A stretch of DNA of 5,739 nucleotides from Candidatus Bathyarchaeota archaeon (GTDB lineage Archaea; Thermoproteota; Bathyarchaeia; 40CM-2-53-6; RBG-13-38-9): NCBI GenBank assembly GCA_030671315.1, contig DAOUZW010000084.1, forward strand, positions 1 through 5,739, given 5' to 3'. The notes beneath the pieces were generated by a model, which did not search any database, was not told the DNA's origin, and saw nothing but the letters and a program-made list of their open reading frames with translations. How positions within the stretch are numbered: the first letter of the stretch is position 1; every line of letters begins with the position of its first letter. The translations under genes and the position numbers were made by a program. Below are positions 5,562 through 5,739 of the stretch, piece by piece.

Positions 5562-5739
5562 TCATTCTAAGGCTAATTCTGCATCTAATCCTTTCTCTGG
5601 ATAAGGATACACTAGTATATTTTCTGGTAAAATTGTAATCGTAATGTTATCATAAACATGAAATGGACGGTTTTTAAAGCTTAAAACCATTTTGACAACA
5701 ATTAAGTCTCCATTAGACAATTTCATTCGAACACGTCCT
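5562..5739 (-). CDS. C-terminal end (TOBE domain) of an ABC transporter ATP-binding protein
   Basis: The last 58 residues of a gene that continues past the right edge; the frame is open there and ends in TGA at 5564-5562. Seen: 'MKLSNGDLIVV' (5-15 of the fragment), 'NITITILPENILVYPYPEKG' (31-50) and 'LDAELALE' at the end. The I(R/L)PE(N/D)I motif followed by 'LVYPYPEKGL...EL' is the TOBE beta-barrel ending of MalK-type importers, which couple ATP hydrolysis to uptake of sugars, polyols or glycerol phosphate and use this domain for regulation or substrate sensing. The Walker A, signature and Walker B motifs would be outside the window. Its permease and binding-protein genes are probably further right. 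The TOBE call is fairly sure; the substrate is unknown. Confidence 0.72.
   Translation of the reverse strand, partial: GRVRMKLSNGDLIVVKMVLSFKNRPFHVYDNITITILPENILVYPYPEKGLDAELALE

Overview
This window looks like AT-rich archaeal chromosome. The evidence is the archaeal type of sugar-nucleotidyltransferase, TTG starts preceded by Shine-Dalgarno (SD) sequences such as AGGTG and GGTGA, TATA-like elements, and T-tracts after stop codons instead of strong hairpin terminators. The exact lineage cannot be read from the window. An Asgard-like or other uncultured archaeon is possible, but that is a guess. Both ends cut through genes, so the first and last coding regions are fragments.

Layout, left to right. 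Two genes lie on the + strand: the C-terminal part of a probable B12-binding radical SAM protein (2-730), then a compact neutral-ceramidase-family hydrolase (837-2207). They converge with a minus-strand block that reads right to left: the last 58 residues of an ABC transporter ATPase (TOBE domain, 5562-5739), a sugar-phosphate nucleotidyltransferase with a left-handed beta-helix tail (3981-5285), a UbiX-type flavin prenyltransferase (3313-3870), and an HD-domain phosphohydrolase (2296-3078). The convergent junction at 2208-2295 is only 88 bp.

The genes do not form one obvious pathway. Several touch the cell envelope or lipids: an amide hydrolase of the ceramidase family, nucleotide-sugar synthesis for glycan or lipid head groups, a prenyl-FMN cofactor enzyme that in archaea can feed isoprenoid synthesis through a UbiD-type decarboxylase, and a probable sugar or polyol importer ATPase. 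This is a loose theme, not a demonstrated system. The minus-strand genes are separated by gaps of 110-276 bp and each gap has its own candidate promoter or terminator elements, so they are probably mostly independent units.

The most interesting points are the ceramidase-like enzyme, which keeps the zinc ligands but has Thr where the family has its catalytic Ser and has no signal peptide, and the intergenic repeats upstream of the HD gene and of the nucleotidyltransferase gene. I found no tRNA, rRNA, CRISPR array, insertion sequence or defence system. The two longest gaps are 3079-3312 and 5286-5561, and neither appears to hold a conventional gene.
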